This document shows positions 17,401 to 25,692 of a stretch of 64,000 bases of DNA, one piece after another. The notes under the pieces are model-generated. The model saw nothing but the letters and a program-made list of their open reading frames with translations, ran no database searches and was not told the DNA's origin. A program made the position numbers and the translations under genes. Source of the DNA: Bacteroidales bacterium (GTDB lineage: Bacteria > Bacteroidota > Bacteroidia > Bacteroidales > UBA932); the NCBI GenBank assembly GCA_024695285.1, contig JAILIM010000093.1, positions 1 through 64,000 of the forward strand, read 5' to 3'. Position 1 is the stretch's first letter, and each line of letters opens with the position of its first letter.

Positions 17401-18974
17401 CCACCGGTGTGGCCCATGTCAGCGCGACGGCCGAGTCCTCCGGCGACAAGTCCACCAGCGACATCGAAATCGACGTGCTCAATCCCAATCCTGAGGTCAC
17501 CAGGGGCAGCTCCCTGCTGCTTGCCGCAGGCGCTTCCAAGGAACTTTCAGCCGACCTGTTCGGCACGCCCGGCACCAACTCCGCCGTGCTCGAACTCTCG
17601 ACCATTCCTTCGATCGACCTTCAGTCCCGCCTGAATTACCTTATCAAGTATCCTTACGGATGCCTCGAGCAGACGGTTTCCGCCGCATTCCCTCAGCTCT
17701 ACCTCGACAAGGTGATGACCTGCGACGAGAATGTCCGCGCCCGCACCCGCATCAACATCGAAGGTGCAATCCGCAGGCTCCAGAACTACCGCAAGAGCGA
17801 CGGCTCCCTGACCTACTGGCCGGGCTCCAGCTACTCGTCCCTCTTCGGCAGCGCCTATGCCCTCCACTTCCTCAAGGAAGCAGAGGATGCAGGCTATGCC
17901 GTTCCCGTGGACCTGAAGAAGGAACTCATTTCCTGGCTCAGCAGGGAGGTCACCAACACCAAGGAGGAGAACACCGCCAGGGCCTACGGCGTGTATGCAC
18001 TTGCAGCCGCCGGCAAGCCTCAGCGCAGTGCAATGAACATACTCCGCGAGAAGGCTAAGAAGATGCCTGCGAGCGCAGCCTGGCTGCTGGCCGCGTCCTA
18101 TGCCATCGACGGCAAGAAGAACGTGGCGCGCGAGCTGGCCGCATCCCTGAAGTATGAAGACACCATCTACGAGGCATACGGCAGCTCCGACCGCAACCGC
18201 GCCGTTGCCCTGAAGACCATGCTCCTGCTCGACCGCAAGGAAGAGGCCTTCAAGCTTGCCGAGGCGATTGCCGGAAGGCTCAACGACAAGTATGTCTATA
18301 TGAGCACCCAGTCCACGGCATGGAGCCTCTACGCAGTCTGTAACTACGCCCGCACCAACGCCGGCGGTATCCAGGCCACCTGCACTGCCGGCGGCAAGAC
18401 CTTCAAGGTCAATGGCAGCAAGTGCTTCGAGACTCTCACGCTGCCAGTGAAGGACGGCGACAAGAAACTCACCGTGAAGATAGACAACGCCTCCAAGGGC
18501 AATCTCTACGCCGTGGCTTCCGTGACCGGCATACCTTCGGCATCTCAGGAGAAGGCTATCAGCAACAAGCTCAAGATGACCGTTAGCTATACCGACCTGG
18601 ACCGCGCTCCCGTGAAGGTTGACACCCTGTCACGCGGCAGGTCAGTGCGCGTCATCGTGACCGTGACCAACACCAGCTCCGCCCGTATCAAGGATATCGC
18701 CCTCAACCACAAGTTCCCTTCGGGCTGGGAAATACAGAACGACCGTCTCTATTCCCAGTCCGCATCCTATCCTTCCGGCGTTGATTACCAGGATATCCGT
18801 GACGACAGGGTGTACAGCTTCTTCGACCTGCCTGCAGGCGGAAGCGTGACCATTGACACCAAGATCATCGCAACGTATCCCGGCCGCTTCTATCTGCCGG
18901 CCGTGAGCTGTACGGCTATGTACGACGCCACCTGTGCTGCGCTCGTGCCCGGCCGCTGGGTTGAAGTGAAATAG
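14406..18974 (+). CDS. Bacterial alpha-2-macroglobulin, thioester-type lipoprotein
   Basis: A 1522-residue envelope protein thought to trap proteases that breach the outer membrane. The start at 14406 gives MKLSKLLFSALAIAMVCAGC, a lipoprotein signal with Cys 20 as the lipid site. MG-type beta-sandwich repeats fill the N-terminal two-thirds, including an A2M_N/MG2 segment around residues 310-390 (GERGVWRPGDTLHV). The thioester motif is intact: YPYGCLEQT with Cys near 1086, followed by the alpha-helical toroid domain. It is divergent from pbpC, which would repair the wall at sites of damage. The next gene starts 2 bp downstream. Confidence 0.95.
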   Translation: MKLSKLLFSALAIAMVCAGCNESNQGKEPKPVSPDESGSQPAVTVVENTYDTYEGDEASEAESPEAPQIKLVSKGSILPSTGKMDILFSSYGYAKARFRVRKVFTSNILQFMQFESYETRYNLSKVARVITDTTVVLGSTDAPHLRTVRNYAVSMDELIKPEPGAIYFVEIRGEEPLEEEDFWDSDSYFGDYETYEERSTFLLASDVALIAKSGSNTCEVFACDILTGAPLKGVKVKLYDEVLQELGKGVTDKDGRVSFPGSATGNYVVASSDKGAAYLALKYEKSLSTSNFDVSGTTAPGGMKTYIFGERGVWRPGDTLHVTAITMTEGSELPIGHPVVAELFNPDGQVTRTVTVRNDGSHIYHFPFTTDADAPTGQWRVGVKVGGQTYYKQVKIETVKPNKLDIDLQFEEKLLVPKSSCLGTVTVNWLYGAPGSGLKVNGDVELTNAKTSFKGYEAYDFKDESRAFESQARRYGDQVTDENGQVQISTNMDLRGEGVPGMLNIAFTMRAFEPSGEFSSSWFSFKMSPFDAYVGIKTEKNTTQWGEEYIKSGAPHKFDVATVGPDGKPVTVSDLHVEICHVDWSWWWNSASYMASYMSGKSKEVFFDKHISAISGNGSFTYDWKNAPDGLYFIRVSDEAGGHSTSMLCEVYENYSSGSGNQSDAAARLAITTNKESYNVGETAKLVIPSAPGNKALLSLEKGGRILRTEWIECKGESTEIQVPMTADMLPNVYAFVTLVQPHANTLNDAPIRLYGVQNLNVADAASHLEPQIEVPAEVKPETTLKFKVKEKNGKAMSYVVALVDEGLLGLTSFKTPDAWKAFYAKEALLVRTWDEYDDVIGAYGGKIEQLFAIGGDEEAVVNIKPQNAQRFKPVVAYFGPFTLKAGKSGSHSFDVPQYIGSLRAMVIATDGKAQGSNAANVAVTKPVMVQATLPRAMNIGETIKVPVTLITLKDNVGSVKLSLKADDLVEVVGPASKTVQAEKAGQTIEYFEIKVKDATGVAHVSATAESSGDKSTSDIEIDVLNPNPEVTRGSSLLLAAGASKELSADLFGTPGTNSAVLELSTIPSIDLQSRLNYLIKYPYGCLEQTVSAAFPQLYLDKVMTCDENVRARTRINIEGAIRRLQNYRKSDGSLTYWPGSSYSSLFGSAYALHFLKEAEDAGYAVPVDLKKELISWLSREVTNTKEENTARAYGVYALAAAGKPQRSAMNILREKAKKMPASAAWLLAASYAIDGKKNVARELAASLKYEDTIYEAYGSSDRNRAVALKTMLLLDRKEEAFKLAEAIAGRLNDKYVYMSTQSTAWSLYAVCNYARTNAGGIQATCTAGGKTFKVNGSKCFETLTLPVKDGDKKLTVKIDNASKGNLYAVASVTGIPSASQEKAISNKLKMTVSYTDLDRAPVKVDTLSRGRSVRVIVTVTNTSSARIKDIALNHKFPSGWEIQNDRLYSQSASYPSGVDYQDIRDDRVYSFFDLPAGGSVTIDTKIIATYPGRFYLPAVSCTAMYDATCAALVPGRWVEVK

Positions 18975-18976
18975 AA

Positions 18977-19903
18977 ATGTGGCTTTTCCTGGCGGTTCTG
19001 TCCGCCATATTGCTGGGCCTCTATGACGTGGCCAAGAAGCAGGCGCTGCGGAAGAACGGTGTGCTCACCGTTCTTCTTGTGGCGACTGCTTTTTCTACCC
19101 TTTTCCTTTCGCCTTTCCTCAGGCTGGGGCCGCTGAAGGACCACCTGCAGCTGTTGTTCAAAGCCGTGCTGGTGACTGGGTCGTGGGTGTCCGGGCTGGC
19201 GGCACTTAATTTGCTGCCGCTGACCACCGTGAGCACTTTCAAGGGTTCGCGGCCGGTCTTCGTGGTGCTGTTTTCCGTGCTCCTTTTCGGAGAGAAGCTG
19301 GATTGGATGCAGTGGCTGGGAGTGGCGATTGTGCTGGGGGCTCTGTTCCTGCTGGGGCACACCAGCCGAAAGGACGCTTCCGCGGAGGTCCGCCGCTCCG
19401 GCTTTATCTTCCTCGGCATCTCCATCCTGACCGGAGTGGCCAGCGCGCTCTACGACAAGCACATAATGTCCTCCCTGGAGCCGCTTTTCGTCCAGAGCTG
19501 GACCAATCTTTTCATCACCCTTCTCCTCGCCCTCTGCGTTCTCGTCAGTCGCATTGTTTGTCATTCTGAGCGCAGCGAAGAATCTAGATCCTTCGGCCAA
19601 AGGCCTCAGGATGACAATAAAGGCTGTCATTCTGAGCGCAGCGAAGAATCTAAGCCTTTCCGCTGGGACTGGACCCTCCTCCTCGTGGCCGTGCTTATCA
19701 CCGGAGCCGACATGCTGTATTTCTTTGCCCTGAAACAGCCCGACGCCCTGCTGAGCATAATCTCCACCGTGCGACGCACTTCCATAATCGTGACCTTCGT
19801 CTGCGGCGCCCTGCTCTTCCGGGAAGGCAACATCAGGGAGAAGAGTCTCAACCTGCTGATGATGGCCGCCGGACTTGCTTTGCTGCTCATTGGCAGCGCG
19901 TGA
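18977..19903 (+). CDS. EamA/DMT family transporter carrying a repeat-derived loop
   Basis: A 308-residue inner-membrane transporter of the drug/metabolite family with about ten hydrophobic segments in two EamA halves (residues about 1-128 and 143-307). The substrate cannot be predicted. Residues 195-228 are encoded by the TGTCATTCTGAGCG repeat: they read CHSERSEES twice, joined by a Gln/Asp-rich linker, and lie between two hydrophobic segments of the second half. The frame is kept through the insertion and all segments after it are intact, so the gene is probably functional. It begins 2 bp after the alpha-2-macroglobulin stop. Confidence 0.88.
   Translation: MWLFLAVLSAILLGLYDVAKKQALRKNGVLTVLLVATAFSTLFLSPFLRLGPLKDHLQLLFKAVLVTGSWVSGLAALNLLPLTTVSTFKGSRPVFVVLFSVLLFGEKLDWMQWLGVAIVLGALFLLGHTSRKDASAEVRRSGFIFLGISILTGVASALYDKHIMSSLEPLFVQSWTNLFITLLLALCVLVSRIVCHSERSEESRSFGQRPQDDNKGCHSERSEESKPFRWDWTLLLVAVLITGADMLYFFALKQPDALLSIISTVRRTSIIVTFVCGALLFREGNIREKSLNLLMMAAGLALLLIGSA
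19559..19652 (+). repeat. Palindromic element and half-copy inside the EamA gene
   Basis: A complete element at 19559-19616 has near-inverted ends (TGTCATTCTGAG / CTCAGGATGACA) and a central palindrome CGAAGAATCTAGATCCTTCG at 19576-19595. A second, 28-bp half-copy identical to its left part lies at 19625-19652. Both are translated in frame. Confidence 0.9.
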
Positions 19904-19912
19904 TATTTTTAT

Positions 19913-19920
19913 TATATTTG
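19913..19920 (+). promoter_or_regulatory. TAnnTTTG -7 element for the SGNH hydrolase gene
   Basis: TATATTTG lies in the 48-bp gap after the EamA gene and ends 32 bp before the ATG at 19952. Confidence 0.65.
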
Positions 19921-19951
19921 TGGAACGATCATACACTAAAAATAAAGCTAT

Positions 19952-21127
19952 ATGAAGAAAGTATTCTATGCAGCCGTTGTCCTGCTTCTCGCCGTTTCAT
20001 GCGCCCCGAAGCTCTACAACGTGACCAAGTCCTACGACGACAAGCATTTCGCCCAGCTCCAGGCTGTCATCGACAACCCCACGACCCCCAAGAGCACCAG
20101 CTACAGCTTCACCGAGGCCACCGATATCGGCCTTGTCGGCAAGATGTTCTACGACACCCCCAACCCCTACCACCGTATCGACACTGTCAAGTACAAGGGT
20201 ATGACCAAGGGTGAGAACTTCCAGGCCCGCGTCCCTGCAGGTCTTGCCGTCGTCTTCAAGACCAATGCGACCTCGATCAGCGTCAAGACCGAGTGGGGCC
20301 AGCTCTACACCTCAGTTGCCACGATGCCTATAGCCTACCGCGGCTACGACCTCTACATCAAGAACAAGAAGGGCGAGTGGCAGTGGGCTGCATCCGGCGC
20401 CACCAAGCCTGAAAAAGGAGGCGACAACCTCGTGCTGATCAAGGACATGGCTCCCGGCGACAAGGAGTGCATCCTCTATCTCCCGAACTATTGCGAGATC
20501 CGTTCCTGCAAGATAGGCACGACCGTCGGTTCATACATCCAGAGGCTCGACGGCCAGTTCCGCAATAAGATCGTCTTCCACGGCTCCTCCTACACCCACG
20601 GCATCAGCACCAGCCGTCCCGGCATGAGCTATCCTATGCAGTTCATGCGCCACACCGGCCTGCAGGTGCTTGCCTTCGGTATGAGCGGCAACTGCAAAAT
20701 GCAGCCGTATTTCGCCGCCGTGCTTGAGAATGTCGATGCCGACGCCTATGTGTTCGACGCTTTCTCGAATCCCGACTACAAGATGATCAAGGAGCGTCTC
20801 CAGCCGTTCATCGACCGCATGATAGCCGCCCACCCGGGCAAGCCCCTCATCTTCCAGCAGACCATCTACCGTGAGGCCCGCAACTTCTCCCTGACCTACA
20901 ACGCAAAGGAGCAGGCCAAGCAGGATATGGCCAGCACGCTGTTCGACGAACTGCTCAAGGATCCCAAGTATGCCGACGTCTATTTCATCCAGACCGACGC
21001 CTGCGCGAAGGGCAGCCACGAGTACTCCGTGGACGGCACACATCCCGACGACCACGGCTACTATCTCTGGAGCAAGTCCATCGAGAAGCCCATCCTGAGC
21101 ATCCTTGCCAAGTATGGTATCAAGTAG
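19952..21127 (+). CDS. SGNH/GDSL-family hydrolase lipoprotein
   Basis: A 391-residue predicted lipoprotein (MKKVFYAAVVLLLAVSC, Cys 17). The N-terminal 200 residues form a beta-rich domain often found before SGNH domains in Bacteroidota. The SGNH motifs follow: GSSYTHG (block I Ser) near residue 211, GMSGN near 242, and DGTHPDDHGY (catalytic Asp and His) near 368. This predicts an esterase or deacylase acting on glycans or lipids in the envelope; the substrate is unknown. The following gene overlaps its end by 14 bp. Confidence 0.82.
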   Translation: MKKVFYAAVVLLLAVSCAPKLYNVTKSYDDKHFAQLQAVIDNPTTPKSTSYSFTEATDIGLVGKMFYDTPNPYHRIDTVKYKGMTKGENFQARVPAGLAVVFKTNATSISVKTEWGQLYTSVATMPIAYRGYDLYIKNKKGEWQWAASGATKPEKGGDNLVLIKDMAPGDKECILYLPNYCEIRSCKIGTTVGSYIQRLDGQFRNKIVFHGSSYTHGISTSRPGMSYPMQFMRHTGLQVLAFGMSGNCKMQPYFAAVLENVDADAYVFDAFSNPDYKMIKERLQPFIDRMIAAHPGKPLIFQQTIYREARNFSLTYNAKEQAKQDMASTLFDELLKDPKYADVYFIQTDACAKGSHEYSVDGTHPDDHGYYLWSKSIEKPILSILAKYGIK

Positions 21128-21857
21128 GGCTAAGTTATTGATACTGATGCTGATTGCGGGAGCTGCGCTGCTTGCGTGCTCCCGCAATCATGCACCTGTG
21201 GTGGGCGTGAGCTGCTCCCGTAGCGGCTCCGGCAGCACTCTGCTCCCCACCACCTACACGGATGCGGTATCGCGCGCCGGGGGAGTGCCGCTGGTGATTC
21301 CGACCGTCCACACCGATGAGGAGGCCCAGGCCGTCGTCGCCGCTTTGGACGGCATTGTGTTCTCCGGCGGGGAGGATGTGGATCCGGCGTGGTACGGCGA
21401 GACAGTCTGGAATGAGACGGTGGAGGTGGATGCCGCAAGGGACACCAGCGACGTGCTCCTTGCCCGTGCCGCTCTCTCTGCCGGCAAGCCCATTCTGGCC
21501 ATCTGTCGGGGCTCCCAACTGCTGAATGTAGTGCTGGGCGGCACCCTGTGGCAGGACCTTCCGTCCCAGAAGGGCGTCCGCCACAGCGACGTGGTGCATC
21601 CCATCGGGCTCCGGGAAGGGTGCGAGCTCGCCCGTATCTACGGCCCTGACTCGTTGATTGTCAATTCGATGCACCATCAGGCCGTCAAGGACGAAGCCCC
21701 GGGTATCACGGTCACAGCCCGCGCTGCCGACGGCATCGTCGAGGCCTGGGAGACCGACCTGGTCTGGGCCGTGCAGTTCCATCCTGAAAAGATGCTCCGC
21801 GCCGGCGACTCCCGCTGGCTTGATCTCTTCCGCGCCTTCGTCGACCGCGCCCGCTAA
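21114..21857 (+). CDS. Peptidase C26 / gamma-glutamyl hydrolase-like class I amidotransferase
   Basis: A 247-residue protein of the PuuD/C26 glutamine-amidotransferase superfamily. The catalytic Cys is in AICRGSQLLNV and the His-Glu pair is in VQFHPEK. The start at 21114 gives a lipoprotein-like leader ending LLAC, so unlike the cytoplasmic PuuD it appears to be exported. An envelope gamma-glutamyl hydrolase role is plausible but unproven. It overlaps the SGNH gene by 14 bp. Confidence 0.85.
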   Translation: MVSSRAKLLILMLIAGAALLACSRNHAPVVGVSCSRSGSGSTLLPTTYTDAVSRAGGVPLVIPTVHTDEEAQAVVAALDGIVFSGGEDVDPAWYGETVWNETVEVDAARDTSDVLLARAALSAGKPILAICRGSQLLNVVLGGTLWQDLPSQKGVRHSDVVHPIGLREGCELARIYGPDSLIVNSMHHQAVKDEAPGITVTARAADGIVEAWETDLVWAVQFHPEKMLRAGDSRWLDLFRAFVDRAR

Positions 21858-21885
21858 CCCCCTACCCCATAGCTACTTACGCATT

Positions 21886-21913
21886 TTGCCTGCATCAAAT
21901 AACGTGCAGGCAA
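21886..21913. other. Hairpin between the C26 gene and uvrA
   Basis: TTGCCTGCA at 21886-21894 and TGCAGGCAA at 21905-21913 form a perfect 9-bp stem with a 10-nt loop. There is no T-tract, so a canonical terminator is unlikely; a 3'-end stabiliser or operator are options. Confidence 0.5.
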
Positions 21914-22001
21914 ATGTTGTTATATGCTGATAGTTAAGGTTTTGCGCGGCAGGTGGTACTTAAGTGATTCCGAGTGGTGAGGATAATTGAACACGTTTTT
22001 G

Positions 22002-22009
22002 TATCTTTG
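22002..22009 (+). promoter_or_regulatory. TAnnTTTG -7 element for uvrA
   Basis: TATCTTTG ends 13 bp before the uvrA ATG at 22022. Confidence 0.65.
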
Positions 22010-22021
22010 CCAGACAATTCT

Positions 22022-24892
22022 ATGGCTGAAGAATTCATAAAGATACGGGGCGCAAGGGCCCACAACCTCCAAAACGTGGATGTCGATATTCCGCGCGGGA
22101 AGTACGTGGTTATCACGGGCCTGAGCGGAAGCGGCAAGAGTTCGCTGGCCTTCGACACCATATATGCCGAGGGGCAGCGCCGCTATATGAACACGCTCTC
22201 GCCATATGCAAAGCACTTCATGGGCATACTGGAAAAGCCCGACGTGGAAAGCATCGACGGCCTGAGCCCCATAATCGCCATTGAGCAGAAGACCACCAGC
22301 GCCAACCCGCGCTCCACGGTCGGCACCATCACGGAAATCTACGACTTCCTGCGACTTCTCTACGCCAAGGCCTCCACCGCCTACTCCCCGGTCAGCGGCA
22401 AGGAGATGGTGCGCTACACCGACTCGCAGATAGTCGACCTCATAATGAAAGAGTACGCCGGGCGAAAGTGCGTGCTGCTGGCGCCGCTGGTGCGTGGCCG
22501 CAAAGGCCACTACCGCGAGCTCTTCGAGCAGATGCGCCGCCGCGGCTACTCCCAGATCCGTATTGACGGAGAGATATGCGAACTGGTGGAAACCGAGGCT
22601 GTGGACCGCTACAAGCCGCATTTCATTGAGCTTGTGGTGGACAAACTCAAGCCCGGCGAGGGTGATGAAGCGAGGGTGCGAAGGTCCGTGGCCGGCGCTA
22701 TCGGCATAGGCAAGGGGTCCGTGGCGTTGCTCGACCCTTCCGACGGCTCGCTGCGGCATTTCTCCAAGCACCTTGTGGACCCGGAGTCCGGCATTTCCCT
22801 TCAGGAACCGGCGCCGCACACTTTCTCCTTCAATTCCCCCGAAGGCTATTGCCCCTACTGCAAGGGCCTGGGGTCAGTGCCGGACGTGAGCCCGGAGGCA
22901 ATTATTCCCAACCCGTCGCTGAGCGTGGCTGACGGGGGCATAGTGCCGCTGGGGAAGGTTCGCGACAACCGGAAGTTCGAAATCGTGCGTGCAATAGCGC
23001 GCAAGCACAATTTCTCCCTGTATGAACCTATCGCCGACCTGCCGCAGGAGTGCGTGACTATGCTGGTCTACGGCTCTGACGACCTCTACCGCATCGGCGA
23101 GGGAAACATGACCCAGATGGCCACCTGGGAAGGCGTGGTCGAGGACGTTGAGGACCGCATCGTCTGCCCCCAGTGCCACGGTACCCGCCTCAAGGAGGAG
23201 ACGGATTGCTTCAGGATTGACGGGCGCACGATTTCGGAAGTGTCCACCTTGGAGATCTCCGAACTGCTCGCCTGGGTGCGTTCGCTGGACTGTAAGCTCA
23301 CCGGACGCGGCAAGGCAGTGGCCAGGGACGTGCTCCGGGAGCTTGACGACAGGCTGCAGTTCCTTGTGGATGTGGGACTTGAGTACCTTTCCCTGGACCG
23401 CGCAACCGCTTCACTTTCCGGCGGCGAGAGCCAGCGCATACGGCTCGCGACGCAGATAGGCTCCAAGTTGGTGGGTGTTGTCTACATTCTTGACGAGCCG
23501 TCCATCGGTCTCCATCAGCGGGACAACCGCAAGCTTATCGCTTCGCTGAAGAAGCTTCGCGACGAGGGGAATACCGTCATTGTGGTGGAGCACGACGAGG
23601 AGACTATGCGGAACGCCGACTGGCTGGTCGACGTCGGTCCCGGCGCTGGCGCCCTCGGCGGCAAGGTCTGCTATAGCGGTCCTGGTTTCACTGCGCCGGT
23701 ATTTCCTCCGAGTGACTTCCGCTTCGCTCCATCCCTCCCATCTTCGATGGGCCCCTCCCGTTCAAGTGGCCACGGGCGGCCACTGTCATCGGAGGAAACA
23801 CCGGCATCCGTTCCACCAGGACCGCTGTCAGTAACGGAAGAATACCTTCTTGGGCGCCGACAGATAGAGGTGCCGAAGGAGCGGCGGAAGGGGAATGGGA
23901 AGGTGCTGACGCTTCGCGGAGCAAGCGGCAACAACCTGAAAAACATAGACGTATCGTTCCCGCTGGGCTGCTTCATAGGGGTGGCAGGGGTCTCCGGAAG
24001 CGGCAAGAGTTCGCTTATCAACGAGACGCTGATGCCCATACTCAAAGGCCGATTCTATCATCTCAAGCAAAAGCCGCTGCCTTATTCGGGCATCGAGGGG
24101 ATTGAGAACATAGATAAGGTCATAGAGATAGACCAGGCCCCTATCGGACGCTCTCCGAGATCCAACCCTGCCACATTCACGGGCGTTTTCGACGATATCC
24201 GAAAACTGTTCGAGGAGACTAACGACGCCAAGGTGCGCGGCTTCAAGGCGGGGCGCTTTTCGTTCAACGTGGCCGGGGGCCGCTGCGAGGAGTGCAAGGG
24301 CGCCGGAATCAAGGTCGTGGAGATGAACTTCCTGCCGTCGGTGGCGGTGGTATGCGATGCCTGCAGGGGCCGCCGATACAAGGAGGACACCCTGGCCGTG
24401 CGGTATAAGGGCAAGAATATCAGCGAAGTGCTTGACATGCCGATCTCCGAGGCCTACGAGTTCTTCAAGAATCACCCGAAGATTGCACCGAAACTGAAGG
24501 CGCTCCTCGATGTGGGGCTCGGCTACATCCACCTTGGGCAGTCAAGCGTCACCCTGTCGGGCGGCGAGAGCCAGCGGATGAAGCTCGCGGCCGAGCTCTT
24601 CCGCCGCGCCACCGGCAATACCCTCTACATGCTCGACGAGCCGACTACCGGCCTGCACTTCGAAGACATCAAAACCTTGCTTGACGTTCTCCAAAAGCTT
24701 GTTGATCAGGGGAATACCGTCATCATCATCGAGCACAATCCGGACATACTGAAGAGTGTGGACTACATCTTTGACATGGGGCCCGAGGGCGGTCGCCGCG
24801 GCGGCCTCATCGTCGCCTCCGGCACCCCCGAACAGCTCGCCGCCAATCCTTCTTCCGTCACCGGTCCCTACCTCAAGGGCGCCCTTAAATAG
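22022..24892 (+). CDS. uvrA: Excinuclease ABC subunit A with a repeat-derived linker
   Basis: A 956-residue damage-recognition ATPase of nucleotide excision repair. It has two ABC modules: Walker A GLSGSGKSS near residue 33 and GVSGSGKSS near 656, two LSGGESQR signatures (both intact), and zinc-binding CxxC pairs. The start at 22022 follows a promoter element. At about residues 559-595, between the end of the first ATPase module and EEYLLGRRQIEVPK, there is an extra Ser/Pro-rich segment absent from typical UvrA proteins. It is encoded by a palindromic repeat whose core recurs downstream of the gene. The frame and all catalytic motifs are preserved, so the protein is probably active. Confidence 0.96.
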   Translation: MAEEFIKIRGARAHNLQNVDVDIPRGKYVVITGLSGSGKSSLAFDTIYAEGQRRYMNTLSPYAKHFMGILEKPDVESIDGLSPIIAIEQKTTSANPRSTVGTITEIYDFLRLLYAKASTAYSPVSGKEMVRYTDSQIVDLIMKEYAGRKCVLLAPLVRGRKGHYRELFEQMRRRGYSQIRIDGEICELVETEAVDRYKPHFIELVVDKLKPGEGDEARVRRSVAGAIGIGKGSVALLDPSDGSLRHFSKHLVDPESGISLQEPAPHTFSFNSPEGYCPYCKGLGSVPDVSPEAIIPNPSLSVADGGIVPLGKVRDNRKFEIVRAIARKHNFSLYEPIADLPQECVTMLVYGSDDLYRIGEGNMTQMATWEGVVEDVEDRIVCPQCHGTRLKEETDCFRIDGRTISEVSTLEISELLAWVRSLDCKLTGRGKAVARDVLRELDDRLQFLVDVGLEYLSLDRATASLSGGESQRIRLATQIGSKLVGVVYILDEPSIGLHQRDNRKLIASLKKLRDEGNTVIVVEHDEETMRNADWLVDVGPGAGALGGKVCYSGPGFTAPVFPPSDFRFAPSLPSSMGPSRSSGHGRPLSSEETPASVPPGPLSVTEEYLLGRRQIEVPKERRKGNGKVLTLRGASGNNLKNIDVSFPLGCFIGVAGVSGSGKSSLINETLMPILKGRFYHLKQKPLPYSGIEGIENIDKVIEIDQAPIGRSPRSNPATFTGVFDDIRKLFEETNDAKVRGFKAGRFSFNVAGGRCEECKGAGIKVVEMNFLPSVAVVCDACRGRRYKEDTLAVRYKGKNISEVLDMPISEAYEFFKNHPKIAPKLKALLDVGLGYIHLGQSSVTLSGGESQRMKLAAELFRRATGNTLYMLDEPTTGLHFEDIKTLLDVLQKLVDQGNTVIIIEHNPDILKSVDYIFDMGPEGGRRGGLIVASGTPEQLAANPSSVTGPYLKGALK
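23697..23804 (-). repeat. Palindromic element inside uvrA
   Basis: The ends are near-perfect inverted repeats: CCGGTATTTCCTCCGA at 23697 and TCGGAGGAAACACCGG at 23789. The internal 38 bp at 23748-23785 are the reverse complement of 24932-24969, with one mismatch. The 108-bp element is a multiple of three and is translated in frame. Confidence 0.9.
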
Positions 24893-24903
24893 CTGTTTTT
24901 GGC

Positions 24904-25040
24904 AGCCGGAGGAGTGGTTGCAACCTCAAACCAGTGGCCGCCCGTGGCTACTTGAACGGGAGGGGCCCACAAGCGTAGCGCAGTGGGAGGGACGAGCTGC
25001 GTAGCAGCGAAGGGTTTGAGGTGTAACTTCTCCTCCGGCT
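24904..25040 (+). repeat. Intergenic copy of the uvrA palindromic element
   Basis: It fills the gap between the convergent uvrA and recO genes. The outer arms are AGCCGGAGGAG (24904-24914) and CTCCTCCGGCT (25030-25040), with a second nested pair ACCTCAAAC / GTTTGAGGT (24923-24931, 25014-25022). The core 24932-24969 matches the element in uvrA. The right end covers part of the recO stop codon. No T-tract is visible. Confidence 0.88.
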
Positions 25041-25689
25041 ATCTGTACAAATCCCTTAGGACCTGGAGGGAGCGGATGTTGATCTGGGAGTCGGTGTGGT
25101 AGCCGATGTAGTCGAGGAGGAGGGAGGCGACGGCGTTGCGCTGGACGCCGTTCATGGGGATGAGCAGAGTTTCGGCGGGGGAGCTTGTCAGCAGCTGCTT
25201 TACGACTTGCAGCTGCTTGCCGGCGAAGGGCGCCAGGTCCTCGAAAGTAGGGGAGAAGCCGAGCGCGCCGGCGAACTCCAGAAGGAAACGCAGGTGGTAG
25301 TTGGAAAAGTCGCTCTCAAGGGCGTCCAGCGTCAGGATGCTGCGCCGGCACCACTCGAACAGGCCTTCCTCGTAAGTCCCGTCCCTGAGCGTACGGTAGA
25401 GCACTTCGCTCATGAAGAGCGTCATCGTGTTCTTCCGGATGTCGCCCCTGATGCCGCCGAGCGGCTCGCTGATGCTGAGCTCCCGCAGGCGCCACAGGTC
25501 GGACTTGCTGTTCTCCACAACTTCGCCGTCGATTATCGCCAGCGGCATGAAAAGTGCCATCGGAGCCTTCCTGGACACGCTCGCGATGAAGCTGCGGCGG
25601 CCCCATTCCGGGCTCAGGGTGTGGACAACCAGCGACTTGTCACCGACTTTCGTGGTGGCGAGCAGGATGAACTCCGAGGCGTGGACCAT
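25039..25689 (-). CDS. recO: DNA repair protein RecO
   Basis: A 216-residue recombination mediator that acts with RecR to load RecA. The N-terminal OB-fold is visible (EFILLATTKVGDKSLVVHTL), followed by the helical domain (GALFGF-like LEFAGALGFSP). The CxxC zinc cluster of many RecO proteins is absent; the Bacteroidota form is often short and lacks it. It lies 3 bp downstream of the uridine kinase-like gene on the same strand. The identification rests on overall pattern and size. Confidence 0.85.
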   Translation of the reverse strand: MVHASEFILLATTKVGDKSLVVHTLSPEWGRRSFIASVSRKAPMALFMPLAIIDGEVVENSKSDLWRLRELSISEPLGGIRGDIRKNTMTLFMSEVLYRTLRDGTYEEGLFEWCRRSILTLDALESDFSNYHLRFLLEFAGALGFSPTFEDLAPFAGKQLQVVKQLLTSSPAETLLIPMNGVQRNAVASLLLDYIGYHTDSQINIRSLQVLRDLYR

Positions 25690-25692
25690 GGA

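Noticed and set aside
23680..23835. Sequencing or assembly error in uvrA
   Set aside because: The extra segment is in frame, has terminal inverted repeats and shares its core with a separate intergenic copy, so it is better explained as an inserted element.
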